Below are positions 7,211 to 15,136 of a stretch of DNA of 64,000 nt, piece after piece. Location of the stretch: contig NZ_CP102258.1 of the NCBI RefSeq assembly GCF_025146565.1, positions 496,001-560,000 on the forward strand, written 5' to 3'. Below the pieces are notes generated by a model, which saw only the letters and a list, made by a program, of their open reading frames with translations, searched no databases and was not told the origin of the DNA. How positions within the stretch are numbered: position 1 is the stretch's first letter; each line of letters opens with the position of its first letter. Source of the stretch: Bacteroides eggerthii (GTDB lineage: Bacteria; Bacteroidota; Bacteroidia; Bacteroidales; Bacteroidaceae). Both the position numbers and the translations under genes were made by a program.

Positions 7211-8503
7211 TTAATCTTTAAGACAAGCCAACGGAATGACTTTCACGCCATCCTGACGAGTGTATGCCATGCTTCCACCAGTCATCACTATCAGCAAATC
7301 TGGTTCCCGAATGGGCATCTGTTTCTCTGTTGTGTTATGTTCCTGTATAAGCCTTTTGAGTTCAAGCAGATGCTTGGCTCCATCGTCAATCTCACGACTG
7401 CCAAGTTTGCACTCTATCAAGGCATACCGTCCATCTTCCAGATGCAGCACTATATCCGCTTCCAAATCATATCGGTCATGATAATAAGACACGTGACTGT
7501 TTAAGTCCATAGTATATGCCTTTAAGTCACGAATACACATCTGTTCAAAGATAAAACCAAACGTCTTGAGCTGCATGCTCAACGCTTCAGGAGACAACCC
7601 CAAAAGAGCAATCGGAATGGAAGGGTCGCAGAAACATCGTTTCACGCCACTTCTGATAGCGGTTTTACTTCTAATTGCAGGACACCATGCACTTATGTTC
7701 TGGATAACAAATAGCTTTTCCAAAGCTGCAACATAATCATCAAATGTGTCCACGTGGCAACTTACTTCGCCAGATGAGGTCACATCATCCAAAAGCGACT
7801 TCTTCTTGACCAGAGTCGAAACATTTCTGGCATACGCCCGAAGTATCATACTGGTCAGTCTGGCATCTCTTTTCTTGCCATCAATGCTAGAAATGTCGTT
7901 GGAGCAAATTGTTTGAACATAGTTCTTTGCAACGAGTAGTTGAGCCTTTGGGGTACGAGCCAACAAAGAAGCTGGCCATCCGCCTCGGGAGGCTGCAAAG
8001 ATTAATTCCTCAACGGTCATCTTAGACATCTTACCGTCAATATCATAATCTGGATTGTTGAAAAGTTCTTTCAACGAAACTTCACCTGTAGATTCTTGTG
8101 ATTCCCACAAACTCATAGGCAGCATACGCAGTCTGGCAATACGACCAACTCCAGAATGGTGTATTTGGGATTTGTCAACGGCATTGGAACCTGTAAGTAT
8201 AAATTGTCCGGGGATTTGACGATCATCAACAACAGTTCGTACTGCATCCCACAACATTGGAGCATCTTGCCACTCATCAATAAGGCGAGGCGTAGCTCCA
8301 TTTAACAGAATGGACGGCTTAGTTTTAGCGGTGACCAAATACTCCTCACGCAAACTAGGATCTTGCATTCTCAAAATGCTGTTTGCAAGTTGAGATGCAG
8401 TTGTGGTTTTGCCACACCATTTTGGTCCTTCTATCAATACAGCCCCAAATGCATCCAGTAAGTCTTGCAACAGGGCATCGGCAGTTCTTCTATAGTAACT
8501 CAT
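7211..8503 (-). CDS. AAA_14/DUF4143 family ATPase
   Basis: A 430-residue ATPase of the AAA_14 plus DUF4143 family. Walker A is EGPKWCGKTTTASQLA (about residues 25-40), Walker B is RLIDEWQDAP (about 75), and sensor 1 is FILTGSN (about 105). The C-terminal half is DUF4143-like and ends with a PD-(D/E)xK-like strand pair, LEADIVLHL and YALIECKLG (about 365-385). The family is widespread in bacteria and archaea with no settled role; mobile-element members are often cargo. Start: ATG 8503 (MSYYRRTADALL). The in-frame ATG at 8536 overlaps the TATCTTTG promoter box (8524-8531), so it cannot be on the mRNA. The unknown gene at 5823 follows in the same transcript. Confidence 0.8.
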   Translation of the reverse strand: MSYYRRTADALLQDLLDAFGAVLIEGPKWCGKTTTASQLANSILRMQDPSLREEYLVTAKTKPSILLNGATPRLIDEWQDAPMLWDAVRTVVDDRQIPGQFILTGSNAVDKSQIHHSGVGRIARLRMLPMSLWESQESTGEVSLKELFNNPDYDIDGKMSKMTVEELIFAASRGGWPASLLARTPKAQLLVAKNYVQTICSNDISSIDGKKRDARLTSMILRAYARNVSTLVKKKSLLDDVTSSGEVSCHVDTFDDYVAALEKLFVIQNISAWCPAIRSKTAIRSGVKRCFCDPSIPIALLGLSPEALSMQLKTFGFIFEQMCIRDLKAYTMDLNSHVSYYHDRYDLEADIVLHLEDGRYALIECKLGSREIDDGAKHLLELKRLIQEHNTTEKQMPIREPDLLIVMTGGSMAYTRQDGVKVIPLACLKD

Positions 8504-8523
8504 ATAATATGCTTTTTCAATTG

Positions 8524-8531
8524 CAAAGATA
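8524..8531 (-). promoter_or_regulatory. Bacteroides -7 box of the ATPase operon
   Basis: TATCTTTG on the minus strand matches TAnnTTTG, 21 bases before the chosen ATG (8503). The -33 element is weak (AATTGG about 23 bases upstream). The box rules out the longer start at 8536. Confidence 0.6.
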
Positions 8532-8565
8532 CACATTTTCTGCGAAATGCATGGCCAATTCGTGT

Positions 8566-8644
8566 TTTTTGTGGCATTTCAATCCACTTTTTTGCGGTGT
8601 TTTATCCGGTATTTTTGTGGCATTTCAATCCACTTTTTTGCGGT
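8566..8644. repeat. Two exact 33-bp direct repeats, 46-bp period
   Basis: A 33-bp unit at 8566-8598 is repeated exactly at 8612-8644, with a 13-bp spacer; a shorter echo ending in TTGCGGT follows to 8668. Each unit contains the inverted pair GTGG/CCAC around CATTTCAAT. The repeats lie in the 176-base gap between the end of the integrase gene and the promoter of the ATPase operon, so they may be operator sites for that operon or integrase/Xis binding sites. Confidence 0.75.
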
Positions 8645-8679
8645 ATTTCACTTGGCATTCTTGCGGTGAGCAACTATAA

Positions 8680-10179
8680 TTAGTCTGATAAGTTAGCCAT
8701 CAACTCCGTCCGTTCCTCCTCGCTCAAGCCTTTCAGCATCTCAAGCAGGGCTTTCTTATCTACCACAGGAGTACTTTCTTTCGACTTCTCATTGAGTAGA
8801 TAATGGTTATACTCCAGCATCTTTGCAAGCGGATAAGCACCGATATAATTGGAAGTAATGTCACCGCCGCCACTATGCCCCATGCTGTCGCTTATATATT
8901 TATAAGGTACGACACCAGAGTTATTGAGGTTGGTAGCGAAGCTGTGCCTTGCCCAAGTGGGTGATGGCACCTGTTCCATATCCAATAGTTTGGCAACTTT
9001 TGCCATGTGCTCACGTATATATCTGTTGTAGCGTTGGATAACCCATATCTCTTGTTCTGGTGTGATTAACTCACTCATGATGGGGAATACCCTTCGCCCA
9101 AGTTTTGGGACATTGCCATACCGGTTGAGTATCTCTTGAATCTCTGGAGTAACAGGAAATATCACTTCGCTGGCACTCTCGTTCCGTTCACGGGTTTTGT
9201 GGCGAAGAAAACGAAGCTGTTTGCCATGAGTGGCATAGTATAGTTCATCATAAGTCAGTCGGAGTGTATCTGCAAGGTTCTGCCCATCGCCCAGATACAT
9301 AAAAAGGAATAGTCCAAGGTCGCGAAATATGGCATACTTCTCTCTGCCGAGGAACAGTTCGTTTCCATCTTTGTCTTTTGCCTCGTCAGCTTTCCAAAAG
9401 TCATAGAGCTTCCGCATGATAGCCACGTCAAGAAACTCATGTTTACGGCTCTGCGCTTTGTTGTAGCCCGTGTCCTTAAACATTTCTTTGGTATCACCTT
9501 TCATCAGTCCGTTAGCGATACACATATTGATAATGGTTCTTAGACTACGGAGTGCGATAGCAATAGTGGTGGTGCTCAATTCATTCTTCTTCATGTTTTT
9601 TACCCACTTCAAGATAAAGTCACGGTTAATATCTGCAAACGATACATCCGTTCCCAAATCTTTCACAAAGCGATTGCGTACATCCTTACTACAACGAGCG
9701 GAACCCACCTTACCTTCATTGGTCTTAGATTGAATGTACGAATCCCAAACAGTGATGATGGTGCTATCATCGTCTTTCTTGCCTTGGAACCTATCTTGCA
9801 ACTTGCGAAGAGAGAAATTGTTTTCTGAAATCAGTTGATTAGCCATCTGCTCCACTCTGTCCATCAGATTCTTCATATCGTTACGCTCCGCTAATTGGAT
9901 GCGCCGACCGCTTTTCTCATAATCGCAAAGAACCAACCATTCTTCCATAGTGTATGATTTTCCTAAGCGCAGGAAAATCTTTTGTCCACCATGACACACA
10001 CGCACAGCTACTGGAAGCGGTTGCGAATAGTCGCCCGCTTTTCGTATGTCAAGAGTCAGCGAACCATACACATTGCCATTCGCAGCCGTGAATTTCGCAA
10101 GGCATTTTTCTCCTCTTGCATTGGATTTTCCGTTCTTCTTTGCCATTTCGGTGACCTTATTCGTTTTTTCAATCTCCAT
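8680..10179 (-). CDS. int: Tyrosine recombinase (integrase of IME-1)
   Basis: A phage-type integrase of about 499 residues that would recombine the element at the tRNA-Met 3' end. An arm-binding N-terminal domain (GSLTLDIRK, VRVCHGGQKIFLRLG) is followed by a SAM-like core-binding domain (residues about 130-230) and the catalytic domain: Arg in LADTLRLTYDEL, the beta-hairpin Lys in LRFLRHKTRE, box II TWARHSFATNL (Thr where His is common), GHSGGGDITSNYIGAY with the nucleophile Tyr, and a C-terminal tail. Start: ATG 10179 (MEIEKTNKV) or 10146 (MAKKNGK); the ATG at 10266 overlaps the TATATTTG promoter box and is excluded. The gene is adjacent to the 45-bp att copy at 10351, as expected for the element's own integrase. 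Confidence 0.9.
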   Translation of the reverse strand: MEIEKTNKVTEMAKKNGKSNARGEKCLAKFTAANGNVYGSLTLDIRKAGDYSQPLPVAVRVCHGGQKIFLRLGKSYTMEEWLVLCDYEKSGRRIQLAERNDMKNLMDRVEQMANQLISENNFSLRKLQDRFQGKKDDDSTIITVWDSYIQSKTNEGKVGSARCSKDVRNRFVKDLGTDVSFADINRDFILKWVKNMKKNELSTTTIAIALRSLRTIINMCIANGLMKGDTKEMFKDTGYNKAQSRKHEFLDVAIMRKLYDFWKADEAKDKDGNELFLGREKYAIFRDLGLFLFMYLGDGQNLADTLRLTYDELYYATHGKQLRFLRHKTRERNESASEVIFPVTPEIQEILNRYGNVPKLGRRVFPIMSELITPEQEIWVIQRYNRYIREHMAKVAKLLDMEQVPSPTWARHSFATNLNNSGVVPYKYISDSMGHSGGGDITSNYIGAYPLAKMLEYNHYLLNEKSKESTPVVDKKALLEMLKGLSEEERTELMANLSD

Positions 10180-10253
10180 AATGCACTTATTTATAGTTAA
10201 TATTCCGCTCGTTTTGGTGACCTTCAGGTGACCTTTTCGCACGAAAACCACTG

Positions 10254-10284
10254 CAAATATACGCATTTCCCTGCAAACAGCAAA
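10254..10284 (-). promoter_or_regulatory. Canonical Bacteroides promoter for the IME-1 integrase
   Basis: On the minus strand TTTG (10281-10284), 19 bases, then TATATTTG (10254-10261). Both boxes fit the Bacteroides sigma consensus exactly. The transcript would start near 10247 and leave a leader of about 70 bases before ATG 10179. Confidence 0.8.
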
Positions 10285-10350
10285 ATGTGTTAGATACTGA
10301 TTATCAGTACAATTACACTTTATGCAATCCTATGAAATAATCCACAAAAA

Positions 10351-10395
10351 GACTCATAATCTGGAGGTCCCTGGTTCAAGCCCAGGCTGGTCCAC
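10351..10395 (+). repeat. Attachment site: 3' half of tRNA-Met(CAT), copy 1
   Basis: A 45-bp sequence running from the anticodon loop (GACTCATAATC, anticodon CAT) through the T arm (CCTGG, TTCAAGC, CCAGG) to the acceptor strand CTGGTCC. No 5' tRNA half precedes it, so it is a duplicated tRNA end, not a gene. It is identical to 25068-25112. The two copies bound Region B; copy 1 is also the right end of IME-1. The intact tRNA is expected to the left of the window. Confidence 0.85.
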
Positions 10396-10417
10396 GAAGT
10401 ATAAAGCAAAGAAAATC

Positions 10418-10451
10418 AAGCCGTTACAAGCAACCTTGTAGCGGCTTTTTT
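10418..10451 (+). terminator. Intrinsic terminator just after the att copy
   Basis: AAGCCGTTACAAG (10418-10430), loop CAAC, then CTTGTAGCGGCTT (10435-10447), with one G-T pair, followed by a T-run to 10451. It sits 22 bases after the tRNA 3' end sequence. Confidence 0.8.
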
Positions 10452-10469
10452 CTTGCACACTGAAACTCC

Positions 10470-10490
10470 TTGCACACAATTTGCACACAA
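10470..10490. repeat. TTGCACACA repeat near the left end of element B
   Basis: TTGCACACAATTTGCACACA occurs here (10470-10489) and again, identical and in the same orientation, at 24922-24941 near the other end of the element. A third partial copy, CTTGCACAC, is at 10452. Its position inside both att copies suggests arm-type binding sites for the integrase or Xis. The rest of the stretch 10491-10685 holds no supported gene. Confidence 0.6.
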
Positions 10491-10685
10491 CCTTTGGAAA
10501 GTGGTGATAATCAATGATAAACGTGACACACCGGTAAATGATATTCTTTTTCTTTTAGTTTCTTCTATTGGCAAGAGTTCTCTCCGATTTATGCCCATGA
10601 TGAGGTTTTCGCATATAATTTGCACAAACGGATATAAGAAAAGAGATAAGCTACACACCGGTAGTCATCCCTTTTCTTCTCAAAA

Positions 10686-11666
10686 TTATTTTTTGATTGG
10701 GGAAATGAGCTTGTATTCTGCGGCTATTTCAAATAAGCGGTCACTATTATATCGATACCGTCCAATTATCATAGCGGAATATTCCCTATCAGTTTCATCA
10801 TAATCATAATTGGGATAAAAACTACTGACCTTATGAAATAAAGCCCTACCTTCCTCACCAAACATATTCTTAATGATATTGCCAATGGCAATCCAATCAT
10901 TGTAATAATAAGTAATATCCACTTGATTTCTAGTTATTTCACTCAATAGCCGCTCAACTTTTTGTTTCTTTGTTAAAGGAGTGGCGCTTTCCAAAACCAA
11001 ATTACTTGGACGAAGAAATGTTTCTATAACGCTGGGAATAAGAATCGTTTGGGGTTTAGGTGGTTTCGTTTTAGATCTCTGTTTTGGCTTATAAATATAT
11101 TCCACTGCTTTTGATTTTGGCTCAGACATATAAACTTCCGCATGTTTATTGACATACGGTTGCGTATCATGCGAAAGGAAGCGTAAACGGCATATATCGC
11201 CACAGCTTTTGTCTATAATGATACCCATTTCTTCAAAATCGTTTTTAATAGATTCAAAGACATTCTTATGATTAGTAGGGTCTGCATAAGGAATGATACA
11301 GAACAAGCCATTTCCGCTTGCAGACAAACCACAATACATAATATAAGGCAGTTCACCCAACTTAATCTTAAGGTCTTCTATGTTTGATATTGACGGGTTA
11401 TCTTTTCCGTCAATATCAATACAAATCAAATTCGTATACTCGTAATTTTTTTCAGTTCGTCGTTCAGAACAAACACAACTGACAGTTATTGCAGGAAGAA
11501 GTTCTTTCAATTCTCGCCGTTTCATCGAATCAGATTCATTCCGAAGTTCTTTGATTAAAACAGTACGATAGTCCTCTAAGAACAACCAATCCCATAAGTT
11601 CACTACTCCGCTTGCATAACGACTTTGCGCACTTTCAAACATTGATACTTTTATGATATTTTCCAT
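10686..11666 (-). CDS. BT4734-like (VirE N-terminal) primase-type protein
   Basis: A 326-residue protein of the BT4734/BF3469 family used in the replication modules of Bacteroidales elements. The N-terminal domain contains the acidic motif NLICIDIDGKD (about residues 88-98), the glycine-rich GLSASGNGLF (about 128) and DICRLRFLSHD (about 172), which resemble the active-site pattern of archaeo-eukaryotic-type primases. A basic linker (about 200-230) leads to a PriCT-like domain with YYYNDWIAIGNIIKNMFG near residue 262. Start: ATG 11666 (MENIIKVSMFE); the ATG at 11690 would overlap the helicase. It follows the SF3 helicase by 13 bases, so the two make one replication operon. Confidence 0.8.
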   Translation of the reverse strand: MENIIKVSMFESAQSRYASGVVNLWDWLFLEDYRTVLIKELRNESDSMKRRELKELLPAITVSCVCSERRTEKNYEYTNLICIDIDGKDNPSISNIEDLKIKLGELPYIMYCGLSASGNGLFCIIPYADPTNHKNVFESIKNDFEEMGIIIDKSCGDICRLRFLSHDTQPYVNKHAEVYMSEPKSKAVEYIYKPKQRSKTKPPKPQTILIPSVIETFLRPSNLVLESATPLTKKQKVERLLSEITRNQVDITYYYNDWIAIGNIIKNMFGEEGRALFHKVSSFYPNYDYDETDREYSAMIIGRYRYNSDRLFEIAAEYKLISPIKK

Positions 11667-11679
11667 ATTTCTTACTTTT

Positions 11680-13275
11680 TTACAGGCCATCAGGCAATGA
11701 ATTTTCTAAAAATTGTCTAGCAATATCGTTACGTTTCACAAAAATATAATTATTTCCACCGCCACCTTTCTGAATCTCAAATTTCAAACTCTTTATGCGG
11801 GTCGAAAATTCTTTTTGCCCTACAGGTATCAGCTTCTTGATGTGACAATACGCTTGATATTCTTCTCTAAATCTTTTCAACAAGATTTTATCATTTCCTG
11901 ACGTGGAAGGCAAATATTGTTTTTCTTCAAGGAATTGCGCCACACTATCAGACTCAAATCTCATTTCCTCAAGAAGTTCTTTTGCTTTTGGTGATTCTGT
12001 AAATTGCTGTTGTTTTAACAATCTGCCCAATCCCTCAAGCACCCAATTGAAAATACCGCTTAATTCTTTGGATATTATTCTCTCGGCGAGATGCTTATCT
12101 TGCTCTTCATCCGGAATAATAACTTCAAAGTTCAAGATTATAAACCTTCGCAAGTAGGCATGGGTAAATTCAATATTATTAGGAAACTTATTCATATTAA
12201 ACATGAACTTCCCGTAATGACGAAGTATAAACGGATGGCCGTAAGGAGAACGTGCATCAATAGGCTCATTGCTAATTAGCTTCTTAAATAAGTCTGGATT
12301 GATATTCTTTCCTCCAAGTTCCGAAGAATAGTTAAGCAGATAATTACCTAGCTGCGCCCTGAAATAGCCATTTTCATTGCACAAATTACTTATAGTATAG
12401 GAACAAGTGTTATGTTCTCCCAGCAGTGCTTGCACTATTTCAAATATGACGGATTTACCGTTGCTTCCTTCACCTTTCAGAATCAAGCACTTTTCCAATT
12501 TCAAGTTTTGAGTAAAAATATATCCCAAATATTCTGCAAGAATCATTTGTGATTCTTTTTCAGGCAAAACCTCATTCAAGAAAGCCTTAAATTCATCACA
12601 AGTCGCTTCAGGATTATATTCAAAAGGCAATTGGTATTTAAAAAAATCCCGCTTGTCAAAGTCTCTCAACTCTTGTTTGTCCTTTGAAATGACAAATGTC
12701 CCATTCTTTAGATTAATTTTCACCTCATCTTTTTTCTCATTCAAATCCGGTACAAGAGTGCAAAGAGCGACAAACTGGTTATACAATCTCTCAAGATTCC
12801 TACTCAGTCTTATATCATAATAATTGAAGCCCGCCTTATTTGCTGCTACAGCAAGAAATTCCTTCAAAAGTGGACGGGTTATGTTTTTCCAGTAACAGCC
12901 CGTATAAATATATGGCTGAATACTGTCCGGCTCAATGCCGAGCCCCAATTTAAACTCATCCGCATTCTTCAATAATTCTTCTATCAATATAATATATTTG
13001 ACTTCATCATCCGGTTCGAAGCTCATTAATTCTCTTTTTTCATTTTCTGACAATCCCCCGTTGTTTTCTTTCCTACGTAGTTCTGAAAGTTTTTCAAGTT
13101 TTTTATCATCATCAAGATGATAAATAACCGGATAATCTATTTTAGAAGATATATCTATTATTTTCTTCAATGTTTCCTCTTGTTGTACTTGCTTCAAAAT
13201 ATCTCTTACATACCGTTTCAAGCCTTTTGCTGTTTTATATGGATGATTTATCATCGGGATATTATTAATATTCAT
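11680..13275 (-). CDS. SF3 helicase, phage/plasmid primase P4-D5 type
   Basis: A 531-residue replicative helicase of the P4/D5 group. The D5_N-like region covers residues about 170-290. Walker A is LKGEGSNGKSVIFEIV (about 265-280), the Walker B region is LLNYSSELGGKN (about 312), FKKLISNEPIDAR follows (about 328), and motif C is GKFMFNMNKFPNN (about 350). A winged-helix-like C terminus holds EFSTRIKSLKFEIQKG. It unwinds circularised element DNA and is paired with the BT4734-like protein immediately downstream. The HTH/Xis gene lies 12 bases upstream, forming a three-gene operon on the minus strand. Compared with the IME-1 helicase it is longer and from a different subfamily. Confidence 0.85.
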   Translation of the reverse strand: MNINNIPMINHPYKTAKGLKRYVRDILKQVQQEETLKKIIDISSKIDYPVIYHLDDDKKLEKLSELRRKENNGGLSENEKRELMSFEPDDEVKYIILIEELLKNADEFKLGLGIEPDSIQPYIYTGCYWKNITRPLLKEFLAVAANKAGFNYYDIRLSRNLERLYNQFVALCTLVPDLNEKKDEVKINLKNGTFVISKDKQELRDFDKRDFFKYQLPFEYNPEATCDEFKAFLNEVLPEKESQMILAEYLGYIFTQNLKLEKCLILKGEGSNGKSVIFEIVQALLGEHNTCSYTISNLCNENGYFRAQLGNYLLNYSSELGGKNINPDLFKKLISNEPIDARSPYGHPFILRHYGKFMFNMNKFPNNIEFTHAYLRRFIILNFEVIIPDEEQDKHLAERIISKELSGIFNWVLEGLGRLLKQQQFTESPKAKELLEEMRFESDSVAQFLEEKQYLPSTSGNDKILLKRFREEYQAYCHIKKLIPVGQKEFSTRIKSLKFEIQKGGGGNNYIFVKRNDIARQFLENSLPDGL

Positions 13276-13287
13276 ATTATTTATCTC

Positions 13288-13656
13288 CTATCTTTTTTGA
13301 GCCGATTTTATAATTAATTGTATTGATTGAGTTGAAAGATTTTGGCTCGTTTTGTCTTCCTCCTCAATTTGGTTGTTTAACCATTTATCCAATTCTTCAG
13401 CAAAGAAATACAGATTACGTCCTGACCTGTGGCAAGGTATATTGTCTGTCGCTGATAATTTATAGAGTTTAGATGAACTTAATTTATACCCTTGTTTTTG
13501 GATATATCTTAAAGCTTGCTCCTTATTCAGCCACTTTGGTATTTCTTCCCTTTTTTCTATTCTGTTCATCAGAATATTTTTTATCTCCGATATTTCCTGA
13601 ATCAGATAATCTATCCGTTCCGGCAACGTGTCATAACTTGTTTTTTGATGTTCCAT
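13288..13656 (-). CDS. Excisionase-like HTH protein of element B
   Basis: A 122-residue HTH_17/MerR-type protein. A short predicted coiled coil (LPERIDYLIQEISEIKNIL, residues 10-28) precedes the DNA-binding part WLNKEQALRYIQKQGYKL, SSSKLYKLSATD and the wing IPCHRSGRNLYFFAEELDKW. Start: ATG 13656 (MEHQKTSYDT); the longer frame from 13728 would run through the GGCAC repeats and has no conserved residues. It heads the replication operon and is divergent from the regulator at 13875. The GGCAC repeats between them are likely binding sites for one of the two proteins. Confidence 0.75.
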   Translation of the reverse strand: MEHQKTSYDTLPERIDYLIQEISEIKNILMNRIEKREEIPKWLNKEQALRYIQKQGYKLSSSKLYKLSATDNIPCHRSGRNLYFFAEELDKWLNNQIEEEDKTSQNLSTQSIQLIIKSAQKR

Positions 13657-13713
13657 ACCTTTTGTTTTTTGTTTCTGGTGCAAAGTTCGCCAACTTTTGA
13701 AAGGGCATAAAAA

Positions 13714-13814
13714 GGCACGTTCAGGCACATTTAGGCACGATTGTATTAAATTAATTATTAATCGGTTACATGTATTATCGAAAAGGAATTATTGATTTTG
13801 GCACGTTCAGGCAT
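13714..13814. repeat. GGCAC decameric repeats in a divergent promoter region
   Basis: GGCACGTTCA, GGCACATTTA and GGCACGATTG follow each other with a 10-bp period at 13714-13743. GGCACGTTCA plus a GGCAT half recurs at 13800-13814. The copies flank the region between the HTH/Xis gene and the plus-strand regulator, close to its -33 box (13823), so they look like operator sites or origin iterons. Confidence 0.65.
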
Positions 13815-13822
13815 GAAATATA

Positions 13823-13853
13823 TTTGATTAGTTGGCTACGTTTTGTATTTTTG
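13823..13853 (+). promoter_or_regulatory. Canonical promoter of the regulator at 13875
   Basis: TTTG (13823-13826), 19 bases, TATTTTTG (13846-13853). The ATG at 13875 follows 21 bases later. A GGCAC/GGCAT repeat ends 8 bases upstream of the -33 box. Confidence 0.75.
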
Positions 13854-13874
13854 TCATAAACATCATGTAGTAAT

Positions 13875-14552
13875 ATGGCAAAGAAAAGAATACCGATAGA
13901 CAAAGAGAGGTTTGAAACTTTAAAAAACGAGTTAGTAAGAGTTTCTAATATAGATTTGAGTTCAGATAATGCATACTCTGACTTATGTGATTATATAAAG
14001 AAACAGAGCAATACAAATTTTCCTCTCCCAAAATATGAAGACGGAAGCGTTATCCAGCAATCTGAAACTATCAGCGTTGATACATTACGTCGTTATTGGG
14101 GAGATAAGGATGCAGACAAGGAAAGAAAGCCGGATGTTGGAAAATTATCTTTCATGGCTCGTGCTTTAGGATATAAGGATTGGGAAACATTCTGCCACGA
14201 ATACAAACAGACCAATACGGACTTTGATATAGAGAAAGGATTCAATGGAATGGACTATTTCAAGTTTTCTTCGTTATGCAAAAATGAAATAATCTGTATC
14301 GGCTGGTATCCTCAAAAATATTGCAGATTGAAGTTTTTAGGAGAATATTCTTTTGAGGTTGTTGAATCCTATAGAATGGAAAGTAAAGTTGGACGCAAGT
14401 TTGAAACTTCCGGTTTTCGTCTCGCCCCAATATCAGACAAGGCTATTTTTCCAGAAGTCTTAATAGAGCCATTATATGAATATCAAGAAGATTTATGGAA
14501 TGCCATAGAAAACTTTGATATAAAGAATTGCCCTACAGAAATCCTTTTATAA
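13875..14552 (+). CDS. Putative regulator with Bacteroidales cryptic DNA-binding domain
   Basis: A 225-residue cytosolic protein. Residues about 60-115 carry the pattern SVDTLRRYWGDK and GKLSFMARALGYKDWETFC, which resembles the N-terminal module seen in many Bacteroidales proteins (xxTLKRLWGY, then STLDxLARFLGYxxWExF) thought to bind DNA. The C-terminal half (130-225) is rich in predicted beta strands, ICIGWYPQKYCRLKFLG and GFRLAPIS, and may sense a ligand or partner. The gene is single and divergent from the replication operon; it has a canonical promoter next to the GGCAC repeats, and a large inverted repeat follows its stop. A role in controlling replication or excision is inferred from position only. 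Confidence 0.55.
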   Translation: MAKKRIPIDKERFETLKNELVRVSNIDLSSDNAYSDLCDYIKKQSNTNFPLPKYEDGSVIQQSETISVDTLRRYWGDKDADKERKPDVGKLSFMARALGYKDWETFCHEYKQTNTDFDIEKGFNGMDYFKFSSLCKNEIICIGWYPQKYCRLKFLGEYSFEVVESYRMESKVGRKFETSGFRLAPISDKAIFPEVLIEPLYEYQEDLWNAIENFDIKNCPTEILL

Positions 14553-14563
14553 GAAAAGATAAA

Positions 14564-14691
14564 AGTGAACAAAGTGAGTAAAGTGAACTATATTTTATAA
14601 TAGAGTATATTCTTATTTTATAGACCATATAAACGATATAAAACCTTATACTTTTTATAAAATATAGTTCACTTTACTCACTTTATCCACT
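14564..14691. repeat. 37-bp inverted repeat with nested 9-bp direct repeats
   Basis: The arm at 14564-14600 and the arm at 14655-14691 are reverse complements with two mismatches, separated by 54 AT-rich bases. Each arm begins with three 9-bp direct repeats (AGTGAACAA, AGTGAGTAA, AGTGAACTA in the left arm) and ends with TATATTTTATAA. It lies between two convergent genes. It is much longer than a normal terminator and could be an origin, a protein-loaded bidirectional terminator, or a cruciform site. Confidence 0.85.
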
Positions 14692-14839
14692 ATGTGAAAA
14701 TTTTCTACTTTAGATTTTTTCTCCAATATTTGAGATATGTTCTTGCTTCCTTATATTGGGTATAGAGAAGAAAGATAAAGCTCAATACGAGAGACGAAAA
14801 CAGCCTCATTTTTGGTATGGAGAAATAATAATTTCACGT

Positions 14840-15136
14840 CTATTTGGAAGCGAAAAGGACATGCAGAAAATCGTTTATTCTTGTGAGAAAACTGTTGCGT
14901 TTCGTGAGCTTCATGTCGCCTTCTCCCAAAAGAAGCCACCTTGCGTTGATAGACGGAAAGGCAATCAGTATCTTTTGCACCATCCAGATAGTAGGAAGTT
15001 CTTTTCTGAATAAAATGTTCATTAGTATAGTAAAAGACAATCCCGTTCTTTGACAAAAATCAGGGACGGGAGGAGATTCTTTTTCGGCAACCTGTTTGAT
15101 TCTGGCTTGTAGGAGACGTAAAATAAACTGTGTCAT
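14840..15136 (-). CDS. Small XRE-like regulator disrupted at its start by IS256
   Basis: A 98-residue protein with the hallmark end of Bacteroidales XRE-type regulators, FPSINARWLLLGEGDM. An HTH-like core precedes it: VPDFCQRTGLSFTILMNILF and LPTIWMVQKILIAF. The first codons, MTQF, are written by the terminal repeat of the IS256 element (ATGACACAGTT, ending at 15126), so the native start and promoter have been replaced; the conserved part begins near FILRLLQARIKQVAEKE. It may be silent or driven from the IS. It converges on the regulator at 13875. Confidence 0.55.
   Translation of the reverse strand: MTQFILRLLQARIKQVAEKESPPVPDFCQRTGLSFTILMNILFRKELPTIWMVQKILIAFPSINARWLLLGEGDMKLTKRNSFLTRINDFLHVLFASK

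Noticed and set aside
8566..8644. CRISPR-like repeat pair containing CATTTCAATCCAC
   Set aside because: Only two full units with a 13-bp spacer and no cas genes; spacing is far too short for an array.
10416..10658. 80-residue minus-strand open frame after the att copy
   Set aside because: It runs through the terminator hairpin and the TTGCACACA repeats and has no domain.
14751..15056. 101-residue frame overlapping the XRE-like gene
   Set aside because: The other minus-strand frame carries the clear XRE-type ending, so this one is a shadow.
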